Below, in pieces: positions 24,530 to 36,825 of a DNA stretch of 64,000 bases. The translations under genes and the position numbers were made by a program. Source of the stretch: Anseranas semipalmata. Lineage: Eukaryota; Chordata; Aves; Anseriformes; Anseranatidae. Position 1 is the stretch's first letter; each line of letters opens with the position of its first letter. The stretch lies in the NCBI GenBank assembly GCA_013399115.1, contig VXAA01000101.1, forward strand, positions 114,085-178,084, given 5' to 3'. The notes under the pieces are model-generated. The model ran no database searches, was not told where the DNA came from, and saw nothing but the letters and a program-made list of their open reading frames with translations.

Positions 24530-24547
24530 GGTATACCATGGTATACC
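24530..24547. other. Perfect 18-base palindrome
   Basis: GGTATACCATGGTATACC equals its own reverse complement over all 18 bases with no spacer. It lies next to another GTATGGTATACC overlap, so it may have grown from a local duplication of GGTATACC. No function is implied. Confidence 0.85.
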
Positions 24548-24914
24548 CCCACGGCTACCTGGCATCTGATAGACAGGGGATTGAATACAGTCTCCTGTCC
24601 GCTGTTGGTGCAAACAACCCTCTCAGCCCTCATGGAAAGCTCTAGGTCTGTGTTTCAAATTTCATCGGTTTTATTTCCCAGGCACCCAGTAATTCCTTCC
24701 AAGCAGAAGGTGCTCATCTGTTTCTCTTCCAAGTTACACACTCCAGGTGTGGGACACCTAACAGGATTTTCTCCACAGGGAGGCAGAAAGTGGTAGGCTG
24801 ATAGAAGACCCACCAGGCCTATTTAACCCCCTGCCAGCTTAGTATAATGGTCCAAAACCCCAACTAATGTGCTGTCTTGAAGAAAAGGGGAAAAATATCA
24901 GGCAATCTGTTTTC

Positions 24915-25060
24915 ATTTCATTTAGAGGGAGAAATTGAGACATTTTGAGAGATGAAGTGATATGCCTAAGGCTGTGCAAGGGGTCTGACCAGAGTTCAGA
25001 CTTGAATTTACTGTTGCCCAGTCACGTAACTCGAATTCAAGACTTTTTCTAACCTTTGAG
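24915..25060 (-). repeat. Ancient MIR-like repeat
   Basis: The order GAGAAATTGAGACATTTTGA, AGATGAAGTGATATGCCTAAG, TGTGCAAGGG, CCAGAGTTCAGACTTGAATT follows the reversed MIR/CORE-SINE core ('gaaactgaggcacagagag...aagtgacttgcccaaggtcacac...cagagctgggattcgaac'). The element lies on the minus strand. The copy is long and well ordered though diverged, one of the better ancient repeats in the window. Confidence 0.6.
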
Positions 25061-28000
25061 TAAAAACAGTTCAAAGCCAAACACTTACAGTTCTTTCTGG
25101 CTTGGCTTCTTTCACATCATCCCAATAAAACCATAGATATTAGAAAATTTAAGAATAAACCCAGGTCACAATATCCTGCATTTTTTTTTTTTTATGTCTC
25201 CCAGTGAATTTTGAGAACATAATTTTTATTTTATCACGGTGAAAAGTAGCACCTGCAGTAGGTTTATTTCTTTGCAAATGCCAAATCTAATGTTTCAAAG
25301 AAGGCTCAAGATGAAATGAAAATGAGAGCAGAAGGCTACATAGCTGTCATTAGCCTTAAGACTGTTTATGAAAACCCGAGATGACCTACAGCTTTAAATG
25401 ACATTGATTGGCGTACTTTAACTTTGTGCTAATGGACTAATGACTTGCAAAGCTCTGAATAGTCAAAGGAAAAAAAAGACTGGCATCTGTGAAAGATGTT
25501 GATTGCAATCTGTGGTATTCAGCTGACTTTTCCAGTAAGTGTTAAATATGCAGGACACCGTGTAGAATTGTAATTGTTGCTATTTAAAAAAGAAAAAATC
25601 GTTCCTCAAATAACAAAGTCTTTTGTCTTTTGTGCCAAATAATACAGCCCGTCGAAACAAATACTTTCAACTGTAGCCTCTTGACAGTAGAGGCAAACCT
25701 TGCTACTACTTAGCAGCATGTAGCTTCTGAAAAAACTAAATCTTGCAGTCTAAAAGGAAGGGGACTGAGTGAATAAGGCTAAAAAAATCACAAAATTCCT
25801 TCCTCCTTGTGCTGCAGAATACATACCAACTGTCTCTGATTCTTGTTTTCCTCCCCGTAACTCAGGGGGATGCTTGGGACAAAAGGGAGGGTAGGATTTG
25901 GTCTTAAATATCCAATGTGGTGGTGCCTGTTTCTTCTTTCATTATCCTGAGTAAAAAGTGGCAGTACAAGAATCCTTTTGAGACCTGAAATACTGCCGAA
26001 AGGTCACTGTTTAGAGCACAGCCAATATAGCACAAGACACTGCTAATCTATCCATTCTATGATGAATATGTTGACAAGCAGCTGAATTTTAATAATTAAT
26101 CATGATAAAACTAAGGAGAGTTAATAATTTAAAGTCTGATAATGGAGAGTGGTGCAACTACTCGAGTAGGCAGTTTCTGTTAAGTTTCACCTCTGTTAAT
26201 TTTAACCAAAGGGAGCACTGTCACTTTTAATTATCAACGAGAAGCTCTTGGTGCTGTAAGGCTGACACAGAGGAGGTCAGCTCCAGTAAATGTTAACAGC
26301 TCAAAGAAAAAATGCAGGGAGAGCATATAAAATCAGTCTAAAGCTAATCAATGTGGTTGTTTCCTCAAGCTGTATGTTTGCTTTACTATAGTGATACAGT
26401 ACTGGAGAAAAGTAAGCAAAATTGTGAAATGATGAAGACAGAGAAAGTACATGTTTGTCCTCCCAAATGTGTCAGTCACAAAAAGTCAGTGTGAAACCCT
26501 GACCTTTAGCAGAATTGCCATCATCTCTAATGGAACCAGAGTTTACCCGTTTATATGCACATGCTCACCAAAATGTTATCATGAGCTGTTCATCTTTGCA
26601 ATTTCCTCCTCTCTCCTTTAAGTAGACAGACTGGAAATGTTTTGGATTCCCAAAGAAGTGAGACAGGTACGCCTGCTTTTGCCACGTTACCCTTCCAAAA
26701 ACCTTGTATTTTTTTATTTAAATAACCAATTTCAACAGAAAGAGGTAAGGGGACCTCATGAGATGTTTCTCCAAGCTCTGAGAAAATCAGCAGCAGGATG
26801 CAAGAGGGAACCTACATGATGTCCTGGTGGAGTGAAGGATGCAAGCACCTTTCCCCTGCAGCCCAGTGGGACCAGGGAAGGAGGTCTAGGGGATGTCAGG
26901 CAGGAATTCAAAGGAAACCAGGCTTCATCACTCCTGCTGCTTAAGGAATGACTTCTGTTTTTATATCCCAACGGGTAAATGCATCATAATTTCTCAGGGC
27001 TGAATATGCCAGAGTGGGGCACTGCAGTGTGTGCTCTGTTTAAAGTTGCCAGCACGGCATTAGACGCCTCAGTGCCTGAGTTCTCTCTTGTGTTTCCTGC
27101 TACTTACAGGAGGAAATTCCTGGCATACTGGGACTACTGAGGTACCTATTCACTTATCAGAAGCATTTGGCAAGCTTCTAAGGGCAACCACTGTAGCTGA
27201 AATGTTATTTTAGTAATTTTACAAAGCTCTTTGATAAACAGAGGTTCACATTTCTAAGGCACCCTGTTCTGTTCACCCTTGTGGCAGTCAGAGTAAGCCA
27301 GTGGAGAAGAAACACCTCACATGGTGTGGCTCAGGTTACACAAATCAGATGATTTAACAGACTTTTCAATGTTTGCTGCTTAAATAGCTGGTTTTGTTCC
27401 ATGTCTGGCTGAGTTTTCAGAGGGCTGCCATTCTCCACTTAACTGTCTTATTTGCAAAAGTTGGACATTCATATTAAAGACATATTAACATGGTTTTAAA
27501 AGAAAAAATAATAAAGCAGGGAAGTAAGTAGTTAAAGTAAGTTGTGTGTAATATTCAGAGTTACTTCATTTGGCCTTGGCACTACATCAATGGCAAAAAA
27601 ATTAGCACAAAAAGAAAATGCATTCAAAGAACGGATGCTTCTGAGAAGCGCTGTGAGCAGTACCCGCTTGCCACTCGTACATCTTAAAAGTGTGTGATCT
27701 TGTCTCTGTTAGTTGTTTGTTTTGGCCAGACTCCAAGAGATTTGTACTACAGGCTGTTTTGTCCCTGTAGTTGACATAACTCACAGTTTTTGCCTTTGGT
27801 TTTTCACCAGAGGTAACCATATTTGTTGTACTGCACAGACAAACTTCATCTCACTGTTTCTAGCTACATGTCATGTTGTGTTGATGTGTGACGAAGGCAC
27901 GTCCTGTCATGATTTTATGTCACTATATGACAAGACACCTTCCTCAAAAATTAACACAATTTGATTATGTTGCAGCCTTGGGTCAAGGTACTCCATCATA

Positions 28001-29335
28001 TATTTGCAAAGTTTCACAAGTCCAGGAGACCCAAACTTATTCAGAGCAACAGTAAAGCTAGGCTTGTGGGATGTGAGACATTTCCCATAAAAATGTGAGT
28101 GTCCTATGAATTTCTTAGTAGACAAAATTTGCGTGATCTCCCAGCCTGAAGCTATTATCAAAATTGCTCGTGAGTTGGACAGCAAGCCTAGGTGTTGAAA
28201 TAGTTGTGTTTTAGGCATCCATTCCCCTAAAGACAGAGTATACATAGATCCACACCTGCCAGTTTCCAGTCAACTTGAAGGAGAGAAGCCCCCAGATGTC
28301 TGTCCTGAGTCCCCATATCCATCACACAGGAGGATGATGGGCTGTAGCAGACATACTGTACATTTGAAGGATGACAGCCTGTAAGGCCAGGACCTGCACC
28401 CCGTGCACCATCGATCCATGAACATCCATGGTCCATAAATCATTACATTTATGCGTAGCAACCTGCAGCATAAAGTGTGGCACTTCAGATATGAGCAGAG
28501 GATGCTACCAGGCAGTAAAAAATAAAGCCATACCTATTTTATAGTAAATCATAATTAATTGGCCATGTTCCCAATAAAATGTGCCCACATTTCTGAAGTC
28601 ATGTGTGAACTGTGAGTAATTATAGACAAATATCTGCATGAAAGGGTCGGGTGTGTTTCACATGCCCTGAGAAGCCCAATTACTTTGAACCAGACTTTGA
28701 GAGCTAAGTCTGTATCTCAGGGGTCACCAAATTCAACCCCCTTTATGTTAATGCTAGCACCTACTGACTTGATTTATTTGTTGAGGTAATTGCATATGTT
28801 ATTACTCTATTACTGTAGAATTTTTATTATAATTCACTCATCTACAAATTCAAGGCCAAATTAGACTGTATATCTGATGATCTTTTCATTTGTTATAGCT
28901 ACAGAAAGAAATAGCTTAGTAACATTTTTAAGTATGATGATTTGTATCAGCAGTCATCAGCTTCCATTTGGCAGGCTGAAGAAAGAATAATATTGCATTC
29001 TGTCTTTAAAAATACACATTTGGGGGTTAGTTTCCGTATATGCCTATAAAAGTTTTTTGAGAATCTTGTGACTTTTTCAAATGTCAAGAATTTTTGTAGG
29101 TTACAGAAATGAGCTGAAAGTATAAAATTACAAAAGGAAAAGGAAAAAGGAAACCCAAGTTTTCTTTCTTGCCAGTCATTCATCACTTTACAGCATATAA
29201 AACTCTGGAGCTTTTTTTATCCAGCTTTCTACTTACTACATAACATCAATAACTACTTATATCTTCAATACAATCTATGGACAAGAAGACAACTCAAATC
29301 TAGCTTGTTCATGATTTATTGTAAAAGGGTTAGCT

Positions 29336-29340
29336 ATTAG
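29336..29340. repeat. Target site duplication, left
   Basis: ATTAG directly precedes the LTR and is repeated exactly after it at 29899-29903. The 5-base size is usual for ERVL-type insertions. Confidence 0.85.
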
Positions 29341-29595
29341 TGTCCTGGTTTCAGCTGGGATAGAGTTAATTTTCTTCCTAGTAGCTGGTATGGTGCTGCG
29401 TTTTGGATTTAGGATGAGAGCAACACTGATAACACACTGATGTGTTATTGCAGAGCAGTGCTTACACAGAGCCAAGGACTTTTCAGCTTCTCGTGCTGCC
29501 CTGCCAGCGAGGAGGCTGGGGGTGCACCAGGAGCTGGGAGGGGACAGAACCAGGACAGCTGGCCCAGACTGGCCAAAGGGATGTCCCATACCATG

Positions 29596-29603
29596 TGACG
29601 TCA
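29596..29603. promoter_or_regulatory. Full CRE site in the LTR
   Basis: TGACGTCA is the complete palindromic CREB/ATF site. It lies about 170 bases before the ATTAAA, in what should be U3, where LTR enhancers sit. It could still act as a cAMP-responsive element, but its CpG may be methylated. The motif is seen; activity is inferred. Confidence 0.5.
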
Positions 29604-29767
29604 TGCTGAACAGTTAATATGGGGTGGCTGGCTTGGGTAGGGTGGTGCTGCTGCTTGGGGACTGGCTGGGCATTGTTCAGTGGGTGGTGAGCAATTGCAT
29701 TGTGCATTACTTGCTTTGTATATTCTTTTATTTATTATTATTATTTTTTCACTTCTTTTTCTGTCCT

Positions 29768-29773
29768 ATTAAA
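29768..29773 (+). terminator. LTR polyadenylation signal (ATTAAA)
   Basis: ATTAAA, the commonest variant of AATAAA, is followed by a T-rich stretch. This is the expected LTR signal and supports the plus-strand reading of the element. Confidence 0.45.
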
Positions 29774-29898
29774 CTGTCTTTATCTCAACCAATGAGTTTT
29801 ACCTTTTTTCCGATTTGCTCCCCCATTCCATTGGCGGGTGGGGGGAGTGAGCAAACATCCGTGTGGTGCTTAGCTGCCTGCCGGCTTAAACCACAACA

Positions 29899-29903
29899 AT
29901 TAG
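29899..29903. repeat. Target site duplication, right
   Basis: ATTAG immediately follows the CCACAACA end of the LTR and matches 29336-29340 exactly. Confidence 0.85.
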
Positions 29904-31560
29904 GTTTTGATTTCTGGCCATCAGAAAGCCCTTGCACTTTAACAATCCTCGCCTAGCGAATAATATTGCAAGTTTTCTCGACTCGTTCAACCAATACAGA
30001 TATAACAAGTGAGCTCCATCGTACAAGCTCATTTATTAAATAGTTAAAATTGCCTTCTGCATTTTGGCTTTTAGTACATTTTAAACAATGGATGTCGCAT
30101 TTATCCCTTCCTTAAGCAAATGGTGCAATAAAGTAACGTATTCTACATCACTTAAACAAAAGTAATGACCAGAGAGTTTTGTCTTTAGCAGCTGACAAGC
30201 TCGTGTTAGAATGGAGACTCCGGGAATGACAAGAGAAAAAGAGAAAGGGCCCAATTCTGCTAAGCATACCCCAAGTCTTGCATTTCCTCAGCTCTACTAT
30301 GATTACAGAAGCCCAGGTTTGTCCCTTCTGTGTTAGGCCTGCTAGCACGGGAATTTTAAAATGCTCCTTTCTCTGCTTGTTTCTGTCCTGTAGTTGCTCA
30401 CTAGTTTTTTTGTTTGGCTGCTTTGGGGCAGCCGCAAGGCTGATGCACTGTATCAATAAAAGAGTAAAACCTGTTAAATAAGTCAGATAAAGAGAATATC
30501 AGTCAATACCTTATGGGAGTTTATCTGTTTTAAATTACTTTCATATGACTGATGTGTGCTGAGCTGCAAAGAAAAGCAAGTAAGCTGACAGTACCTCTGG
30601 CCACTTTAAGATCTCTTGTGGAGAGTTTAATGCTCCTTTTGCAATCGTTGGGCATCATCTACTTGGACTGATCATAGAGAACAGTGAAATAAAGACCATG
30701 AAACTAGCAGTGAAAGAAAGTCAGGATTTTCCACTTGTGGACTCAGAACTATTGCTGTGTTATTGCCTGCAGCTCACTGGTGGTCACAGGTTGCTCCTGA
30801 AATAAACTGTATCTTGTGTAGGCTAATGATGCACTCCCAGCATTTTGGTTTCAAGAGAGATAAATATGCTTGGGTTTTTGTTTTCCTTTATTTTGCAGAG
30901 ATTTTTTTTTATTTTTATTTTATTTTATTTTTGAAGAGGGCAGAAAGCACTTCTATGTCCCGCAGCATGGAAAATTTGAAATGTAAAACTCAGTACTAGT
31001 AAACTATTATCACTTGATGTTTAAACTAGAATACCCAGCACACTGTAGGATCTATCCAGAGATGCCAGGAAGAGATGATTCCTGCACTGCAGGGCTCCCC
31101 AAATCAAGCATAGAGAAGTAGACAAGGGCCAGAGCAGATAAAGAACATTGAAACAGAAGCTAACTCTGCTGGCTGTAATATGGCACAATTTCTTAAGGGT
31201 ATTTCATGGGAAATGAAGCTAAACAGCTTAGTTTCATTATCTAAGTTGGGATAAATGCATAGGGAATACATTTCAATACATAATCTATGTCTCTATGTGA
31301 TTTAAGTCTCCAGACAAGTCATGGTCTGTTCAGCAAAACACTATTTGTAGGAGTTGGACTTTTAAACTGGACAGTTGCTGGAGTTGCTGGGCTAGCAACA
31401 CCAGGTGGTTGGCTTCTGGCTGCATGACCATGGTAGAAGGGGGAAAATGTATATTTTCTGGCGTGTTGCATGGAGAAAAGCCCCGTCCCTCTAAGGGTCT
31501 CCTGGAAACAAACAGGATTGGGGCCAGAGCCCCAGAAGGGAGACTAGTATGAGAGACACA
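29904..31560. other. Non-coding stretch, no gene seen
   Basis: Contains an A/T-rich tract at about 30901-30932 (TTTTA units). At about 30252-30330 a GGCCCAATTCTGCT start hints at another ancient repeat arm but is too short to assign. No gene is recognised. Confidence 0.5.
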
Positions 31561-31566
31561 GATTTT

Positions 31567-31690
31567 AGAATCACGAATCATAGAATGGTTTGGGTTGGAA
31601 GGGACCTTAAAGACCACCTAGTTCCAACCCCCCTTCCACCAGACCAGGTTGCTCAAAGCCCCATCCAACCTGGCCTTGAACACTTCCAGT
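31567..31690 (-). mobile_element. CR1 LINE 3' end, 5'-truncated (second subfamily)
   Basis: An octamer CATAGAAT (31579-31586) with a damaged one before it is followed by GGTTTGGGTTGGAAGGGACC, the CTAGTTCCAACCCCC block and CCAACCTGGCCTTGAACAC. This is the most common avian CR1 tail, here reversed, so the element is on the minus strand. About 124 bases remain. The sequence differs from the copies at 22948 and 44543, so it belongs to another CR1 subfamily. Confidence 0.93.
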
Positions 31691-32189
31691 TCAGACAAAA
31701 TCAGAGAGAAGTGTAAAAATGCCACCTTCACCTAAATGCAAAAGCTGCAAGATTGGCCCTGGAAGCCCAACTAGGAAATGAATTAGCTTGTATATTCTGT
31801 ATATTATATATTCTGTAGGACTGCAGAAAAAATCACCAGATTGATGTGTTTCCAAACTCAGGCACATGCACTGAGTGATGGGTTTGAGAGGGAAACTGGT
31901 GCTGAATACGTCTCAAGGAATTTTGATTTAACAACATGTATTATGCAATGTAGATTGCTTCTCTTTAAATTTTCTTTTAGCTACAATAATTTTAGAATGA
32001 TTAAAGAAAAACAGGTAAGAAACTTAAGATGTCACGAAAAGGGCAGAGCAAGGGTAGTGGTTGAAGGCTTAGTGTTTAACATAGCAAGATCTGTTACATG
32101 TCTTATATGCTGTCCAACCCAAGTGACTCATTCCAAAGCATCATTTCTGTTTCCTCATTGTGTGGTGCATGCACAGGGTGAAGAGGAAA

Positions 32190-32263
32190 CACCAATTCTG
32201 TTCCCACAAGAAGTCAGTAGGAAAATGCTCACTGATATCCATGGAAGTAAGACTCAGCTTCAC
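32190..32263. repeat. Fragment of ancient amniote palindromic repeat
   Basis: CCAATTCTGTTCCCA, GAAGTCAGTAGGAAAATGCTC, ACTGATATCCATGGAAGTAA follow the old 'caattctg...tgaagtcaatgg...ccattgacttcaatgggag' pattern. The centre has two half-palindromic blocks. The copy is diverged. Confidence 0.4.
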
Positions 32264-32735
32264 TTACTTGATAGATTGCATTATCTAGAAGGTAAAACTG
32301 CCCATTTTGGGAACGTTTATAACCCTGTGCTAATTGCTGCTCTTCTAGCAGCAAGTAGAAGCAGAAGATGCTACCTGTGTCTCAGATCACAAGCTACCAG
32401 AGACATCACAAGGCTGTCTGTCTGGGTCGTTTGTTCACGTGCCCTCCTGTGATTTCAAAACTGCTGCAACTGCGCACTCTGTGAAAAAGCCGTAATATGC
32501 AAAACAAACATGATGCTGGAGATGCAACATTAAGCAACTGATGATGTTAAGAAATGTACTAATACTCATGTTTGAGGCTGTCTGGTCTGGTTCAGTCCTC
32601 CTGAGCCTCTTTAATAGATGAATACTGTGTATTAAACAATGAAGTGCTTTACAGTGAAAGTCTTCATATTGTTGGTGATACCTTCTGTGAAATTACTATT
32701 GTCTGAATTATAGTTCCCCTGACTCTCCCTTCTTC

Positions 32736-32770
32736 ATATGTATGCATGTATGTATGCAGTATGTATATAC
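32736..32770. repeat. (GTAT)n-type imperfect simple repeat
   Basis: Units of ATGT/GTAT with GCAT interruptions. Short and imperfect. Confidence 0.8.
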
Positions 32771-33624
32771 ATTTTGAAAATGAATCTTATATTTCACCTC
32801 TCCTGGGAAAATTCTCTTCCCAGAAGACACCTGGTTTTCCTTAACATGGGCTAGTAGCAGTGAGTTAATGAATTTTTTGCTTCTTTCTGTAAGAACTTTC
32901 ATCAGAGACACTTCAGTAATAGGATGGTACTGGATGTAAATGGAATATAAATTTTACATAGTTGAAATGCCTCCTTTGATGGAATAGGGCAGAATTACAA
33001 ATGTCAGATATTCCAAACTGTTTTGAGACTGCTGGATTCATTTGAAATACTACAGCCTGGGGGGGATTGATCTTGTTTACCTACTGAGAAGTTCCTTCCA
33101 CAGTTGTTTGTCTGTGCAGAAATTTGCCCATGCAGAACGGTATGCACTGGGGAGGCAGAGTCATTTTAGAGCTTTTGACTGATTTCTTTAGAGTATCTGG
33201 GTTCTCAAAAAGAAGAAGAAGAAAAAAAATGTTGCACTGATCCTTCTTAAGCTTTAGAAAAGAAGCCCAGGATTCATCTAAGCCTTTAAGATATTTCAAT
33301 GCTCCAGTCTTCGTGCAGCATCTCAGTGCAATGTTGTATCACCCTAAAGATAAAGATATTTTTCATTCCTATATGGTAGAGTTAGCCAAGGGACTGGCAT
33401 AAGAGGTAGCATCTGCACTGGCACGCTGTGGTGCTGTGTATGGTTACTGTTTTTCTTGGTTTGTTATTTCCCATCCTCTGATGAAAGCCCATCAAAATGG
33501 GGCTGCTGCACATGGTCTTAATTGAAAAAGCTCTGCTCTCTCTCTTCTACCCTCACCTACACACCCTGCTGGGGACTGTGGGGTGAAAGGGAAGAGAATA
33601 CAAGTTTCCCTGTGACAGCATTGT

Positions 33625-33775
33625 TTATAATGATTTATTATTTCTATTAATGTAGTCCTTAGAGGCCACATTTAAAGATCAGGGCTTAACTGTGCTAGGT
33701 GCATTGCAAACACACAATAGAAAAAGGCAGGTGTCATCCTGAAAATGCTTGCAAATAAAAATCCTTTGCTGGCAG
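33625..33775 (+). repeat. Ancient amniote interspersed repeat
   Basis: The order TTTATTATTTCTATTAATGT, CCTTAGAGGCC, AAAGATCAGGGC, CTGTGCTAGGTGCATTGCAA and ACACACAATAGAAAAAGGCA, ending ATGCTTGCAAATAAA, tracks a familiar old repeat ('attatttgtattacagtagcgcctagaggcc...gatcagggcccca.ttgtgctaggcgctgtacaaacac...agagcttacaatctaa'). It is long and colinear for something this diverged. I am confident of the family by sight but unsure of its library name. Confidence 0.6.
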
Positions 33776-33779
33776 CATG

Positions 33780-36685
33780 TGAAACAGGTGTGTGAGGTGG
33801 ATACAGGGGAGAATAAATGCAAGATGAAACATGGGAGCAAGTTTGCTGTACAGTATATATATGCATAAATTTAAGGATGCCAAACCAGAGGTGCACCATC
33901 TGTGGTGTGCGAGGGAGGGACCAGCTCTCTCCACCAGCTCCTGCGCTTATGCCCTTACAACTCTGCCTTGCCTTTCCACTACACGCATACCTGTTGCCAC
34001 AGCCTCCAGGCTACCCTTCTTCCCTGGCTGGCAACATTACAGCAGCTTGCCATGTCCCTGCAGCCAGCCTCTGGGCTCCAGCTGTGGCAGGAGCCAGGAA
34101 ATGCAAGAACAGATAAAGGAAGGAAGAGTTAGGGAAGAGCAAAGGGTTTTTTGTTTGTTGGTTTGTTTTTTCAAGTCTTTCTCCTGTCTTTTCCTTCTGA
34201 AAATGCTGGAGCATGAGTTATGTTTAAGGGTAGCATGGATATAGCCGTTGCCTTCTGCAACACATGCTGAAAAGCAGACTTGTTGGAATTACAGTTTTGC
34301 TTATTGCTCCCATGAAGCAGCAGCCTGGTGAACCCAGTGATAAATCACAGTCCAAAGCCCACAGCAACGATGAGGTGAAGTACAGAAAAAAACTGGAAAA
34401 GAGAAAGTGAAGACAATGGAGGAGAGGCATTGATTCAATTTTGATAGCTGCTAAACAAAGTGGGCTGACAAAAACCATTAATGCCCCTTTCAGCCGCCTC
34501 AGCAGGAGGTCAGCTGCCAAACAAGAGAGGAAATGGCTGGGGTGAGTAATATGCTGGCTGTAAGACTGGTGACTTATGATGCTTGATGGAGCCAGTGTTG
34601 CTTGCTCCTGGATGTCCTGGTGTATCAGAGAAAGGCCAGGGAATTTGCTCTCTGCTGGGGCATCCTGAAAGCAAGACAATGCATGAGTGGTGTTTGCAGT
34701 GAGCTGGCAGCAGCTGTTTGTGGGAAGTGCTAGAGCTCAGCCACTGCCCCAGGAGGCATGCTGGGACCACCTGAAAATGCTCTATTCTTTCTTTTAAGAC
34801 CATATCGAAGCTCATTCTTAATGAAAATAGTTTCCATATTGGCCATGATTAGAGACACCATTTTTGTTACTGTTAATCTATAAAAATGTTTGCCACATCA
34901 ATAAGATATTGCTTGGACATCACAGGCCATTCTGCAGAAATTCATTGTTTCAATAACAGAGGAAGGAAGAACAGCCTCATATCGAATATTTTATTATTGA
35001 TACGGCTAGCCAAGATTACTAAAACAGGATGCAGGCTACAGTGCACTTTCTTCTGTTTTAATATTTCTGTAGCTGCCAACTTGGAAAACACAACTAAATC
35101 TTACAGTAATCAACTGACATGAAGTTTAGTCACAATACAGGACAATAGCTTAGCTAATGGTTAAGTGGTTCTCAATTGATGGGCTAAAGAAAATTTGAAA
35201 GAATGGTTTTCCTAATCATTTTAACGTCTCGCTTCTTCACTGGATGTTTTCACATAATGTACCATTGAAAACTGTTGGTAGTCTGTTCTGTGAGTGACAG
35301 AGTATCTTAAAATACTGTGGATTTTGACAGCAAGTCAGAGATAGCTTGTTTACTCAAATGGTGGCCAGTGGATCAGAGACCAGTTTCTGTAGCTCTAATG
35401 GAATCTTTGTCACTAAAGCTCTGCTTTACTTTTGAATGCCCATTTTTTTCATGTTTCATGTGAAAAAGGTAACCTACTTAAGGTTACCTACACACATGTT
35501 CTTTGACTGCAGATGTTCCAAGGTAGAAGTCTGTAAATTACTAATAAAGGCAAATCAAGTGAAATTGCTGAGTATTTCCCTAATATATAATCAAATAACC
35601 CAACTAATGGCTTGACCTGACTAGTGTGTCTTTCCTTGTCAGGAGAGGTAACTTGGGGGTTTTCGGGTGCTCCCCACCCCTCTACTGCTTGCTCTTACCC
35701 CCTTCACCAGATTACTCTTCTCTGGCCCATACCCACACAAGTATTTGTGGGACAGTGCTGGAACCTTACTGGCATGATCTGAGTTGAGAAAGAAAGCTTT
35801 ATAGGAGAATAAGAGTTATTTTTTTAACCTAGATCTCTTTGTAATAAAACCTTAAAATTTATTATCATCATAACTGGGCAAACAGTGAGCTGTTTTCCCC
35901 ACCCCTAAGTGATGGAGACAATACTGTCTTAAGCTAAAAATACCACTGGTGACTTCTCCTAATCTCCCTCCTTTTAGTAGCTACATTTAATCTAGCACAT
36001 GCTCCTTTATTGTCTTTTCAGTTTCCATCGCCTTCCTTAAGTATCTGATAAGCAAGCAGCTTCTGCATGTGTACAGCAGTGCAGGCTTCCAAGATTTTTA
36101 TTTCCATTACTTGCATCAGGACAACACTAATGAGGTATGAAATCATGCTGGCCATGAGACATTTTCTAAGCAAATTCTCCTCCAAAACAAGCAGGCATCT
36201 GGGCTTGATGGAGCAGAGAAAGTTGCGTAGTGCAAGGAGGGCCTTGGAGAGCCATATGTCTGAAGGCTGGTGGTGACATTTCTACTTTTTTTCCTTATAT
36301 GGTCTGCTTCTACAGTTTGTTTGTTTTCTTAATTACTCTGTTGCTGAATTTCTGTTGACTGTAATGTATGTAAAACAATGCTTATGATACAAGGAAAAGC
36401 AAGGTCTCAACTGGCTTTCTGTGCATATAGATATGTGGAATACTGTGAGCAACAGACTATAAGTTTAAGGAACCCACTGCTTGCTGAACTAAATCCTAAA
36501 CCAGTTGTAACTTAAGTTCACTATGCTTTAATATTTCATAGGAGCAGATTTGTTGTGTAGTGGTGTTGCGCCTAAGGCACTTGCACAAGACGAGGGCTTA
36601 CTTGCTGGATTGCTGCATGTACTATAGACATTCCAGTAGAAAGGAGCTTGCTTTGTCTGAGCAAACACAAAGTCTGGGGAGAAGG
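33780..36685. other. Non-coding stretch, no gene seen
   Basis: Holds a hairpin at 35468-35488. About 33900-34100 has overlapping open frames in several registers, none recognised. The T/G-rich block near 34147-34170 is simple sequence. Confidence 0.5.
35468..35488. other. Inverted repeat, 8-base arms
   Basis: GGTAACCT (35468-35475) and AGGTTACC (35481-35488) are perfect reverse complements separated by ACTTA. It is seen directly; function unknown. Confidence 0.6.
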
Positions 36686-36689
36686 AAGT

Positions 36690-36825
36690 GTTTTTGCCTT
36701 GTTTCGCAGAAGGGACAGACTGAAAAATAAACAGACTTGCCTGTAATCTCCCAGCATCTTCACAGATGTGCTGGAAATTGAATCTCCTGAGTCCTGGTAC
36801 ATCACTGTCATCACAAATTCTGAAC
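36690..36825 (-). repeat. Ancient MIR-like repeat
   Basis: TTTCGCAGAAGGGACAGACTG, ACAGACTTGCCTGTAATCTC, ACAGATGTGCTGGAAATTGAA and TCTCCTGAGTCCTGG follow the reversed MIR-like core of reptile/bird type ('gatggggaaactgag...agtgacttgcctaaggtcac...gcagagctgggaattgaacc..ggtctcctgagtcc'). It lies on the minus strand. Confidence 0.6.

Larger units (their letters stand above)
23098..29335. other. Non-coding stretch, no gene seen
   Basis: Holds an (AAAC)n tract (23530-23573), an 18-base palindrome (24530-24547) and a MIR-like repeat (24915-25060). About 25300-25470 and 26050-26350 are AT-rich, repeat-free blocks with clustered TAAT/ATTA cores, possible conserved elements. Open frames are short and unrecognised. 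Confidence 0.5.
29341..29898 (+). mobile_element. Avian endogenous retrovirus solo LTR
   Basis: The 558-base unit starts TGTCCTGG and ends CCACAACA, the canonical TG...CA LTR ends, and is flanked by a perfect 5-base duplication (ATTAG). I recognise the start (TGTCCTGGTTTCAGCTGGGA) from a widespread bird LTR family. There is no second LTR and no gag/pol/env nearby, so this is a solo LTR left by recombination between two LTRs. A perfect CRE (TGACGTCA) lies at 29596-29603, and a polyadenylation-type ATTAAA at 29768-29773 marks the likely R region. ERVL-like class is inferred from the duplication size. The orientation is inferred from the ATTAAA position. Open frames inside are not genes. Confidence 0.92.
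31691..33620. other. Non-coding stretch with the longest open frame
   Basis: The frame 31841-32452 (plus, 203 codons) is the longest in the window, but it shows no domain, no signal peptide and no compositional bias, and an ancient repeat fragment (32190-32263) lies within it. It is most likely chance. A (GTAT)-type simple repeat lies at 32736-32770. Confidence 0.5.

Noticed and set aside
29341..29898. Open frames inside the LTR (for example 29624-29956 plus)
   Set aside because: These lie in LTR regulatory sequence. No retroviral protein is encoded.
31841..32452. 203-codon open frame, the longest in the window
   Set aside because: No recognisable domain, no start context of note, and it includes an ancient repeat fragment. 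A frame of this length is expected occasionally in 64 kb.
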